Origin: CAUZJO01 sp963580245
GTDB lineage: Bacteria; Sumerlaeota; Sumerlaeia; MVZB01
Direction: 5' to 3'
Assembly (NCBI GenBank): GCA_963580245.1
Contig: CAUZJO010000193.1
Coordinates: 1-6,401 of the forward strand
DNA length: 6,401 bases
The first letter of the stretch is position 1. Each line of letters opens with the position of its first letter. A program made the translations under genes and the position numbers. Shown here one piece after another: positions 1 through 6,215 of the stretch. Below the pieces are notes generated by a model, which saw only the letters and a program-made list of their open reading frames with translations, was not told where the DNA came from and did no database searches.

Positions 1-1366
1 ACGTCCAGGCTGCGCACCTCGGCCATCTCTTCGAGCAGTTTGCGCGGCGCCGTGCCCAGGCCCCAGGTTTGCATCCAGTGCTGGAGCGTCCGCCAGCTGA
101 CTTCAATCTCGCTGTCGCCAGCGGGATGAGGTGGGGAGATACTGGACAAAATAACCACCGGGGGAACGGGGGGCAGGTTCTCATACCAGGCGATTTTGTC
201 GTCGATAAATGAGGCGGAGAGGACGTCGAGATCGCCATCGCCGTCCAGGTCGGCCGCGTAGACCGACCAGGCACCGTCGGCCGCCGTGGTGATGACCTGT
301 TGGGGCCCGAAGCCGCCGGCCCCGTCCGTGTTCTCATACCAGGCGACTTTGTCTTCACTGAATGAGGATGAGGCGGATAAAACATTGGTGTCACCATCGC
401 CGTCCAGGTCGACCGCATGGACTGACTTGGCTCCGTCGGCCGCCGCGCTGATGACCCGGGGGGGCCGAAGGTGCCGACCCCATCCGTGTTCTCATACCAG
501 GCGATTGTGTCGTCATCTTCTGAGGCGGACAAGACATCGGTGTCACCGTCGCCGTCTCAAGTCGGCGGCATGGAGCGACCTGGTGCCACTCGCCGACCTG
601 GTGATGACCCGCTTGGGTCCGAAGCCACCGGCCCCATCCGTGTTCTCATGCCAGGCGATTTTGTGGCCGTGCCATAGGGCAGATAAGACATCCACATCGC
701 CATCGCCGTCCAAATCGGTCGCATAGACCCAAGTGGCACCGTCGGCCGCCGTTGTGATATTCCTCTGGGGCCCGAGGCCGCCGTCCCCATCCGTGTTCTC
801 ATACCAAGCAATCGTGCCATCACCCCCTGAGGCAGACAAGACATCGGTATCGCCATCTCCGTCCAGGTCGGCCGCAAAGACCGAGGAGGCCCCATTGGTC
901 ATCCTGGTAATAACTCGCTGGGAACCGAAGCCGCCGTCTCCGTCCGTGTTCTCATACCAGGCGATTTTGTCGTCCCATACTGAAGCAGAGAGCACGTCGG
1001 TGTCGCCATCGCCGTCAAGGTCGGCGCGTAGACCGACGTGGCACCGTCGGCCACCGTGGTGATGACCTGCTGGGGCCCAAACGTGGCCTGAGCGCATATC
1101 GGTTGAGTCGCGAAGTGGTGAAGGATAATGAGCAGGGCAGCGTGGAGAAGGGCCAGGAATCGGCTTTTGAAACGCCTGAGAATGAGAAGAGAAAATTGGC
1201 TGGTTCCTCGGGGAGCATTTCCCTCATTCGTGGCTCCGCGCCGCGTTGGGCGGGGGATAGCCTCTGCTCGGCTGGACGGGGGGTTGCGATGGGTCTGACG
1301 CATGGTCCTAGCCCCCCGCTGGGGAACGGGAGGCACGCTGGAGTGGGGAAAACGGGCTGGCATCAT
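1..1366 (-). CDS. Exported FG-GAP/VCBS repeat protein, 3' end beyond window, interrupted by three single-base frameshifts
   Basis: The reading frame has a basic segment (RRFKSR), a hydrophobic core (FLALLHAALLIILHHFA) and a signal peptidase-like AQA site near 1095, so the product is probably exported. About six repeats of some 51 residues follow, each with a DLDGDGDxDVLSAS acidic loop and a DKIAWYENTDG segment. This is the FG-GAP/VCBS pattern of beta-propeller-like, often calcium-binding, surface or secreted proteins. After the last WYEN (about 177-188) the chain continues through a Pro-rich linker into an unrecognised region (WRTLQHWMQTWGLG, about 54-95) and off the left edge. Comparing repeats shows a missing base near 1024, an extra T near 557 and a missing C near 465; the last two compensate, but a stop at 543-545 still interrupts the uncorrected frame. 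The start is uncertain: ATG 1366 has GGGAG 8 nt upstream but gives an unusually long pre-signal segment; ATG 1303 is an alternative. Pseudogene or sequence error cannot be separated here. Confidence 0.75.
177..1084 (-). repeat. Tandem 153-bp repeats encoding FG-GAP/VCBS units
   Basis: The Trp codon of the WYEN motif recurs at 186, 339, 497, 651, 804 and 957. The spacings are 153, 158, 154, 153 and 153 bp, so the unit is 153 bp (51 codons). One unit (339-497) carries two extra codons in an SSSFSEDK loop. The odd spacings of 158 and 154 expose the indels near 465 and 557. The nucleotide similarity between units is high, especially over the segment reading CCGTGTTCTCATACCAGGCG on the + strand, so recombination, slippage or assembly error between units is plausible. 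Confidence 0.85.
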
Positions 1367-1695
1367 TCAGCATACTCCCAGTCGATAAATCCATAAAGCT
1401 TGGTTTCAGACGCCATGCTTTACGATATATCACCCACCCCCCGAGCGTCACATGATTCTTCCCTCACCCCGGACGATCCGCTCGGTCTCTTGCCGGTTTT
1501 TCCCTTGCGGGCTGGTCGGAGTGCTGATAGATTGCGCAGCCTGTGTGCGTCCGGTCAGGAAAAGGGATCAGCGGGGGGGCTTGCGGTCTTCATGGCGATG
1601 ATGCCGGTCCTGTACGGGCGCGCCCGGGGCGAATCGGGTCAACCTGACCTGAAGCCCCGTATCACACACGTCGCCGGCCTGTCCACTTGGGTGCT

Positions 1696-1723
1696 GGGGC
1701 GGGCGTCGCGGGTCTGGGGGGGG
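1696..1723 (+). other. G-quadruplex-type G-rich tract upstream of rpsB
   Basis: Four G runs are present: G4 at 1696-1699, G3 at 1701-1703, G3 at 1710-1712 and G8 at 1716-1723. The intervening loops are 1, 6 and 3 nt. This satisfies the usual G3+N1-7 pattern for an intramolecular G-quadruplex. It lies on the rpsB sense strand about 126 nt before the start codon, so it would also be in the mRNA if transcription starts upstream. Whether it folds or matters is unknown; G runs are frequent in this GC-rich intergenic region. Confidence 0.45.
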
Positions 1724-1766
1724 AATCCCGGAGCCTGGGGTGCTTGCCGAGTCGAAGTGGACGCCT

Positions 1767-1789
1767 CGAAGCGGTCCTCAGCCGCTTCG
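1767..1789 (+). promoter_or_regulatory. rpsB leader hairpin with anti-Shine-Dalgarno loop
   Basis: CGAAGCGG (1767-1774) pairs perfectly with CCGCTTCG (1782-1789), giving an 8-bp stem with a 7-nt loop, TCCTCAG. There is no following T tract, so it is not an intrinsic terminator. Five loop bases, TCCTC (1775-1779), are the exact reverse complement of GAGGA (1833-1837), the core of the rpsB ribosome-binding site. The position 60 nt before the start codon suits a 5'-UTR control element. E. coli S2 is known to repress its own rpsB-tsf mRNA; a similar role here is inference. Confidence 0.5.
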
Positions 1790-1827
1790 GATGATCCGCG
1801 GGCCGGGGCGGAGGCCTAACCCAAACC

Positions 1828-1842
1828 GTCCCGAGGAGGGAC
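1828..1842 (+). promoter_or_regulatory. rpsB Shine-Dalgarno site inside a small hairpin
   Basis: The Shine-Dalgarno sequence GAGGAGGG (1833-1840) lies 9 nt before the ATG at 1850 and fixes the rpsB start. It sits inside a 5-bp hairpin, GTCCC (1828-1832) with GGGAC (1838-1842), whose loop is exactly GAGGA. The stem hides the 3' part of the site and the loop exposes the 5' part, which is complementary to the loop of the hairpin at 1767-1789. The Shine-Dalgarno call is firm; the regulatory role is inferred. Confidence 0.6.
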
Positions 1843-1849
1843 AAACGAC

Positions 1850-2857
1850 ATGCTTGGTCAGATCACGATGAAACAGTTGTTGGAGGCGGGGGTCCACTTC
1901 GGCCACCAGAGCCGGCGCTGGAACCCCAAGATGAAGAAATACATCTACACCGAGCGCAACGGGATCTACATCATCGACCTCAAGAAGACGCTGCGCCTGA
2001 TGCGCGAGGCCTATAATTTCGTGCGCGACGCGACCGCCGAGGGCGGCCAGGGCATCTTCGTCGGCACCAAGAAGCAATCGAAGGACGCCATCGTGCGGTG
2101 GGCCCACTTCTCGGGGAGCTTTTACATGAACAACCGTTGGCTGGGGGGCACCCTGACCAACTTCGCCACGATCCGCAAGTCGATCAACCGGTTGATCGAG
2201 CTGCAGGGGCTCGTCGGCAGCGGTGAAATCGACCGCTACAGCAAAAAGGAACAGAGTCAGATCACGAGGGAGAAGGAGGGGTTGGAGAAGAACCTGCAGG
2301 GCATCCGTGACATGAAGGACAGGCCCAAGTTCATCTTCGTGATCGATCCCAGCAAGGAGACGATTGCGATTCGCGAGGCCAACAAGTGCGGCATCCCGAT
2401 CGTGGCGTTGGTCGACACCAACTGCGATCCCGATCCCATCGACTACGTGATCCCGGGCAACGACGACGCGATCCGCTCGATCAACCTGGCCTGCGAGAAA
2501 ATGGCCGAGGCCGTCCTGGAGGGCAAAATGCAGCGCGTCGAGCAGGGTTTGGAGCTGCTGGAAATACTTCCCGAACAGGCCCGCGCGCTCCTGGCCCAAA
2601 AGCAGGAGCAAGCCCAAGCCGAAGAGGAAGCGAGGGCACCGGCCGAACGGACCGAACCCACCCGGGGACCGGCTACGCCCGAGGCCGCTCAAGAGCCGCG
2701 CCAAGCCGCTCCGCCGCAGGCCGCTCCGATCCAGGTCGCTCCGATCCAGACTGCTCCGCCGCCCCAGGCCGTCGCGCCGCAGGTCGCTCCGCTCCAGGCC
2801 ACGGCGCCTCAAGCGCAAGCTCCCCAGGCCCCGCCGGATCAACCACCGGCCGAGTAA
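1850..2857 (+). CDS. rpsB: 30S ribosomal protein S2 with long C-terminal extension
   Basis: S2 is a component of the small ribosomal subunit, assembled late on the body-head side, and is needed for S1 binding. Residues 1-226 are a complete S2 core: HFGHQSRRWNPKM near the N-terminus, ERNGIYIIDL (35-44), GTKKQ (72-76), NNRWLGGTLTNF (94-105), and the signature around PKFIFVIDPSKE to VIPGNDDAIRSIN (159-212). The usual family length is about 230-260 residues, but this protein has 335. Residues 227-270 look helical and charged; residues 285-335 are Q-x-A-P-x repeats. The start ATG follows a strong GAGGAGGG site at 9 nt spacing. It is the first gene of the rpsB-tsf-pyrH cluster and is probably transcribed from the long upstream leader, perhaps under S2 autoregulation. 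The core assignment is secure; the tail's role is unknown. Confidence 0.97.
   Translation: MLGQITMKQLLEAGVHFGHQSRRWNPKMKKYIYTERNGIYIIDLKKTLRLMREAYNFVRDATAEGGQGIFVGTKKQSKDAIVRWAHFSGSFYMNNRWLGGTLTNFATIRKSINRLIELQGLVGSGEIDRYSKKEQSQITREKEGLEKNLQGIRDMKDRPKFIFVIDPSKETIAIREANKCGIPIVALVDTNCDPDPIDYVIPGNDDAIRSINLACEKMAEAVLEGKMQRVEQGLELLEILPEQARALLAQKQEQAQAEEEARAPAERTEPTRGPATPEAAQEPRQAAPPQAAPIQVAPIQTAPPPQAVAPQVAPLQATAPQAQAPQAPPDQPPAE
2702..2854 (+). repeat. 15-bp repeats encoding Q-x-A-P-x pentapeptides in the S2 tail
   Basis: The last 51 codons of rpsB split into pentapeptides that each begin with Gln: QAAPP, QAAPI, QVAPI, QTAPPP (one extra Pro), QAVAP, QVAPL, QATAP, QAQAP, QAPPD, QPPAE. At DNA level several units share CAGGYCGCTCCG, so the tract probably grew by slippage of a 15-bp unit. 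The composition is Pro/Ala/Gln, uncharged and predicted disordered. It stays in frame to the stop at 2855-2857. Confidence 0.8.
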
Positions 2858-2964
2858 CCGTCCTCGAGTCCCTGAATCAATCGAGCCCAGGCACGGCCCA
2901 AGGTTCCCACGAATCTCTTAGCCTTATCGAGTAAATGACGACAAACAGACGGGAGTTGGAACAG

Positions 2965-3870
2965 GTGACGACAATAACCGCATCGATGGTCAAGGAACTG
3001 CGCGAGAAGACGGGCGCGGGGATGATGGACTGTAAGAAGGCACTGACCGAGACCGGCGGCGACTTGGATCAGGCCGTCGACGAACTGCGCAAGCGCGGTC
3101 AGGCACTGGCCGACAAGCGCGGCGGACGAGCCACCGAGGAGGGCCTGATCTTCACCGCCTCCGAGGGCGACTCGGCCGTGATGGTGGAACTCAACTGCGA
3201 GACCGATTTCGTCGCGCGCAATGAGCAGTTCAATACGCTGGGGGCGGAGGTGGCGGCATTGGTCCTGGCCAACCCTCAGGTCGCGGACCTCGATCAGCTC
3301 CAGACGCTGGATTTCCCCAAGCACGGCAAGCCGGTGGCCGAGGTCGTCACCGAGGCGATCGGGAAGATCGGCGAGAACATGGGGATTCGCCGATTTATTC
3401 GGGTGGACGCGGGGCCCCAAGGAACCCACGGCGCCATCTTCTCTTACCTCCATCCTCCGGGCAAACTCGGGGTGCTGCTCGTCCTTGGCGCCGGCAAGGC
3501 TGATACACTCCAGCAAGAGGCATTTACGCAATTGGGGCGCGATCTGGCCATGCACGTGACCGCCGCCGCCCCGCTCGCCATCGCGCCCGACGCCGTGAAC
3601 CCCGCTGATCTGGATCGGGAAAGGTCCATCTACGCCGATCAGGCCAAGATGGAGGGCAAGCCCGAAGCAATCATCGACCGCATCGTTGAGGGCAAGGTCG
3701 GCAAATACCTCAAAGACATCTGCCTGCTCCAACAGGCGTTCGTGAAGGAACCGGACCAGTCCGTCGCCCAATGGATCGAAACGGCCGGCAAGCAGCTCGA
3801 CGACCAAGTGACGGTCCGCCGTTTCGAGCGCTTCGTGGTCGGCGGCGATCAAGCGACGGCGCAAGCCTGA
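2965..3870 (+). CDS. tsf: Elongation factor Ts (EF-Tu guanine-nucleotide exchange factor)
   Basis: EF-Ts binds EF-Tu-GDP in the cytoplasm and releases GDP so that EF-Tu can reload with GTP and aminoacyl-tRNA. The N-terminal UBA-like domain (about residues 4-41) carries the signature VKELREKTGAGMMDCKKALT. The core has ELNCETDFVARNEQF (75-89), with the Asp-Phe pair at 81-82 that in E. coli EF-Ts disrupts the EF-Tu Mg2+ site. The second half has KIGENMGIRRF (134-144), AMHVTAAAPLA (195-205) and LLQQAFVKEPDQSV (254-267). I place the start at GTG 2965: it gives the typical TTITASMVKELREKTG N-terminus and has GGGAG (2951-2955) 9 nt upstream. ATG 2935 is in frame but lacks a Shine-Dalgarno and would add ten atypical residues. 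The product is 301 residues, normal for the family. It lies 107 nt after rpsB, the classic rpsB-tsf pair. Confidence 0.96.
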   Translation: MTTITASMVKELREKTGAGMMDCKKALTETGGDLDQAVDELRKRGQALADKRGGRATEEGLIFTASEGDSAVMVELNCETDFVARNEQFNTLGAEVAALVLANPQVADLDQLQTLDFPKHGKPVAEVVTEAIGKIGENMGIRRFIRVDAGPQGTHGAIFSYLHPPGKLGVLLVLGAGKADTLQQEAFTQLGRDLAMHVTAAAPLAIAPDAVNPADLDRERSIYADQAKMEGKPEAIIDRIVEGKVGKYLKDICLLQQAFVKEPDQSVAQWIETAGKQLDDQVTVRRFERFVVGGDQATAQA

Positions 3871-3889
3871 TTCACCTTCGAGATAAGGA

Positions 3890-3913
3890 ATGCAGGCCCT
3901 GTCACAACGATGA
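3890..3913 (+). other. Seven-codon mini-ORF overlapping the pyrH start
   Basis: ATG at 3890 opens a frame coding MQALSQR and stops at TGA 3911-3913, giving an ATGA overlap with the pyrH ATG at 3910. AAGGA (3885-3889) abuts this ATG, too close for a good site; GAG (3880-3882) is weakly placed. It may be chance, or a coupling leader for pyrH, which lacks a well-spaced Shine-Dalgarno of its own. Confidence 0.25.
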
Positions 3914-4656
3914 ACCTCTCCGCGGCCCCCAGCGAACTCCCGACCCCCGGCTCCGATCCCAAGTACCGCAGGGTGCTGCTCAAGATCAGCGGCGAATACC
4001 TGAAAGGCGACACCCCCTTCGGAATCGATCCCAAAATCCTCGGTCGCCTGGCCGAGGAGACCCGGGAGTTGGTCGAATTGGGCGTGGAGGTGGGCCTGGT
4101 CATCGGGGCCGGCAACATCCTACGCGGCGGCGAAGTGAAGGGGATGAATCGCGCGGCCGCCGACTACATCGGGATGGTGGCCACAATGATCAACGCGTTG
4201 ATGATGCGCGAGGCCCTCGAGCGCATCGGCGTCCGCACGCGCGTGATGAGCGCCATCGAGATGCGCGAGGTGGCCGAGCCCTACATCCGGCTGCGCGCCA
4301 TTCGTCATCTGGAGCGCGGCGAGGTGGTGATCTTCGGCTGCGGGACCGGCAACCCGTTCTTCACGACCGACACGGCGGCCGCCCTGCGCGCCAATGAGGT
4401 CGGGGCCGATATTCTGATGAAAGCCACCAAGGTGGACGGGATTTACTCGGCCGACCCGGTCAAGGACCCCGGCGCCCGTCTCTACGAAACGCTCACGTTC
4501 CAGGAGGTGCTCGCCAGCGACCTGCGCGTGATGGACGCCGCGGCGGTCTCGCTGTGCCGCGACAATGAATTGCCGATCCTGGTCTTCAATCTCGACCGCC
4601 GGGGAAACGTGCGCCGCGCCGTGATGGGGGAGAAGCTCGGGACGCTGGTCCAGTGA
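3910..4656 (+). CDS. pyrH: UMP kinase (uridylate kinase, amino-acid-kinase fold)
   Basis: PyrH phosphorylates UMP to UDP with ATP, the first committed step from de novo pyrimidine synthesis to UTP and CTP; the bacterial enzyme is a hexamer normally controlled by GTP and UTP. Visible motifs are RVLLKISGEYL (21-31) with the catalytic-region Lys25, GAGNILRG (66-73), the UMP-contact segment RAAADYIGMVATMINAL (81-97), GTGNPFFTTDTAAALRA (145-161), KATKVDGIYSADP (171-183) and LRVMDAAAVSLCRDN (205-219). The first glycine loop reads GAGN where GGGN is more common, and the second has a Cys in FGCGTGN; both look tolerable. The 248 residues compare with about 240 usually, with an extra 16-residue Pro/Ser N-terminus. 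ATG 3910 is the only suitable start; the nearest purine tract, GCAGG (3892-3896), is 13 nt away. The gene follows tsf by 39 nt. Confidence 0.96.
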   Translation: MNLSAAPSELPTPGSDPKYRRVLLKISGEYLKGDTPFGIDPKILGRLAEETRELVELGVEVGLVIGAGNILRGGEVKGMNRAAADYIGMVATMINALMMREALERIGVRTRVMSAIEMREVAEPYIRLRAIRHLERGEVVIFGCGTGNPFFTTDTAAALRANEVGADILMKATKVDGIYSADPVKDPGARLYETLTFQEVLASDLRVMDAAAVSLCRDNELPILVFNLDRRGNVRRAVMGEKLGTLVQ

Positions 4657-4851
4657 GAGTTTCACGAAAAAGCTTCGTTAATCCCATTGGGGTGAGTTAG
4701 AATGCCCCCGCCGGTCGATGGAACACAACTGATTTGCGCCAACCAGGGCGGTTTGAAGAGAGGCGGCGGAATTGACTCGACGACGACGCTGCCCTGGGTG
4801 AACGAGGATTGAATCGGCCACCCACACCGTGCCCGTCCAAAAGGATCATCC
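4657..4851. other. Spacer between pyrH and the DinB-NRDE pair
   Basis: No frr or other gene is visible in these 195 nt. A 5-bp hairpin, ACGAA (4664-4668) with TTCGT (4674-4678), lacks a T tract and is a poor terminator. TAGAAT (4698-4703) matches five of six positions of the sigma70 -10 box, but no good -35 box lies at the right distance. A new transcription start for the downstream pair is therefore possible but not shown. Confidence 0.35.
4698..4703 (+). promoter_or_regulatory. Possible -10 element for the DinB-NRDE pair
   Basis: TAGAAT differs from TATAAT at one position and lies in the most A+T-rich part of the spacer after pyrH. The -35 region 17-18 nt upstream (TTCGTT or TCGTTA) is a poor match, and there is no TG extension. 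It is 148 nt from the next start codon. Weak candidate only. Confidence 0.2.
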
Positions 4852-5426
4852 ATGATGACCATCACGCGCAATGAGCGGAACGAACACGATGCGGCGACCC
4901 GACCCGGACCTCCGGCGGTTGTCAAGGGGTGTTTGATCGCCCTGGAGCGATGCCGCCGAGTGGTCGACCTGCACACGCCCGACCAATACCTGAACCGCCC
5001 CGACGGTGCCCACGCCGTCGGCGAGCATGTTCGCCATTGCCTGGACCACTTCACGATGCTGTTGAACGGGGTGGCGTGGTGGAATACGACGCCCGCCAGC
5101 GCAACCCGGAACTGGAAAGGTGCCGCGATCTGTTCCACGAGGTCCACGATGGTCTCGTCCGGCGACTTATCCGGCTCGATCCGGCCCAACTCAAGCGCAA
5201 GCTGAACCTGCGCGCCCTGGGCTCCTCGGCCGATGAACCGGTCGTGCTCGAGACCACCCTGGAACGCGAGTTGTGCTTCCTCGCCAGCCACAACGTCCAT
5301 CACGTCGCCATGATGATCATGCTCGCTGAGAAGCAGGGTGTGAGCATCCCCGCGGAGTTCGGCGTGGCCTATTCCACGGCGGCCTATTGGTCGACTCAAT
5401 CTCCGGCTCAATCCCGGGCCCAATAA
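4852..5426 (+). CDS. DinB/YfiT-like family protein with one apparent frameshift
   Basis: DinB-like proteins are small four-helix-bundle, usually metal-binding proteins; some are thiol-dependent transferases, but most have no known substrate. The first frame from ATG 4852 (AAGGA 6 nt upstream) gives an N-terminal helix with VVKGCLIALERCRRVVD and then AVGEHVRHCLDHFTMLLNG, the first His cluster. At about 5074-5082 the family-like sequence moves to the -1 frame as VEYDARQRNPELERCRDLF and continues to ELCFLASHNVHHVAMMIML, whose HNVHH supplies the other expected metal ligands, and FGVAYSTAAYW, ending at TAA 5426. Restoring one base would give about 191 residues, a normal length. No slippery heptamer for programmed frameshifting is seen at the junction, so a deletion or sequence error is likelier. 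It sits 15 nt before the NRDE gene and probably shares a transcript. Confidence 0.78.
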
Positions 5427-5441
5427 CGCCGGCAACCCCCG

Positions 5442-6215
5442 ATGTGCACCGTTACGATCCAACGAAACGAGTGCCTGCTGCGGGTGACGGTGAACCGCGA
5501 TGAGTTGCGTGGACGCCCCGCCGAAGGTCCGCCCGAGATTTTCGAAACCGATGAGGGCTGCTGGGCCGGGCCGCGCGATCCGGCAGGCGGAGGCACGTGG
5601 ATGGGCGTCAACGACCGTGGGGTCGTGGCCTGCCTGCTCAATCGTTACCTCAAGCCCCCCCCGGACCGGCAGCCCGGCGGCGGCGAACGTCCGAGTCGAG
5701 GTGCCATCGTCCCCGAATGTCTCCGGCGGGGGGACGCCGAGCTTGCCGTCGAATGGCTCTCACGTTCCTTCGATCCGTCGCCTTATGCCGACTTTACGCT
5801 CGTGGTCGCTTCGGGGTGCGCGGTCTGGGAGTTTGGGTGGGACGGCGGCGGTCAACTCCAGGAACGCTCCCTCCCGCTGGAATGGGAGATCCTCAGTTCC
5901 TCTTCGTGGTGCCAGCAGGACGTCATCGCCTGGCGGCGAAGCGCATTCGAGCAGTGGCGTGAGGATGGGAGCCCCTTCGCCGGGGCGTTGCCGCTGTATC
6001 ATCTGCTCCAGCCTCCCGATCGCGCCCAATGGGCACCCCTGATGCGCCGCGATCGGTCGGCGACGTGGAGCATCACGCAGGCGCGGGTTAACGCCGACCC
6101 CGGCCCCGCGCACATGCTCTACTGGCCCGTGGAGGGGCTGGACCCTCATGCGCCCGCGGCCGAAATCACCTTGGCGCGACGGGAGTCGGTCAGCTATCTC
6201 GGGCCTCGCGCATAA
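5442..6215 (+). CDS. NRDE family protein (TANGO2/COG3332-like)
   Basis: The family is recognised from three features: MCTVTI at the N-terminus with Cys2, VNRDE (17-21) that names the family, and GGGTWMGVNDRGVVACLLN (49-67). Members have an Ntn-hydrolase-like organisation in which Cys2, exposed after Met removal, would be the N-terminal residue. The biochemical function is not settled; the eukaryotic relative TANGO2 is tied to secretory organisation and lipid or haem handling. At 257 residues it is complete and typical. The second half is less conserved, with a Trp-rich segment (about 129-175) and a C-terminal ITLARRESVSYLG. No strong Shine-Dalgarno precedes ATG 5442, which suits translational coupling to the DinB-like gene ending 15 nt upstream. 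Pairing of the two families suggests a shared, undefined role. No signal peptide is visible, so it is probably cytoplasmic. Confidence 0.88.
   Translation: MCTVTIQRNECLLRVTVNRDELRGRPAEGPPEIFETDEGCWAGPRDPAGGGTWMGVNDRGVVACLLNRYLKPPPDRQPGGGERPSRGAIVPECLRRGDAELAVEWLSRSFDPSPYADFTLVVASGCAVWEFGWDGGGQLQERSLPLEWEILSSSSWCQQDVIAWRRSAFEQWREDGSPFAGALPLYHLLQPPDRAQWAPLMRRDRSATWSITQARVNADPGPAHMLYWPVEGLDPHAPAAEITLARRESVSYLGPRA

Larger units (their letters stand above)
1367..1849. other. Divergent intergenic region and rpsB leader
   Basis: This 483-nt stretch separates the leftward repeat-protein gene from rpsB. I find no convincing gene in it. The left part (about 1385-1431) is its most A+T-rich piece, with a TACGATATAT segment that could belong to a promoter on either strand, but no good -35/-10 pair is visible. 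TTGCGG (1505-1510) and TAGATT (1528-1533) are 17 nt apart but match the sigma70 consensus poorly. The right part holds a G-rich tract (1696-1723) and two hairpins (1767-1789 and 1828-1842). Such a long region before rpsB leaves room for a regulatory 5' leader. Confidence 0.6.

Noticed and set aside
177..1084. CRISPR-like array suggested by regular repeats
   Set aside because: The repeats are 153 bp, contiguous without spacers, and encode FG-GAP/VCBS units.
1400..1819. 139-codon + strand frame from a TTG start in the rpsB upstream region
   Set aside because: No Shine-Dalgarno, no recognisable motif, low-complexity GC-rich composition, and it runs through the G-rich tract and the leader hairpin. 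Most likely a chance open frame.
1778..2842. 354-codon - strand frame antisense to rpsB
   Set aside because: It is the mirror of a strong S2 gene; its Arg/Leu/Gly-rich low-complexity product is typical of the antisense of GC-rich codons.
2935..2964. ATG 2935 as the tsf start
   Set aside because: No Shine-Dalgarno upstream and ten extra non-conserved residues; GTG 2965 has GGGAG at good spacing and the normal EF-Ts N-terminus.
2839..3864. 341-codon - strand frame antisense to tsf
   Set aside because: The + strand encodes unmistakable EF-Ts with both family signatures; the antisense product resembles nothing.
4664..4678. Hairpin just after pyrH as an intrinsic terminator
   Set aside because: Only five base pairs, A+T-rich, with no following T tract.
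4662..5462. 266-codon - strand frame opposite the DinB-like gene
   Set aside because: The + strand shows DinB-like motifs on both sides of the frameshift, and the antisense frame has none.
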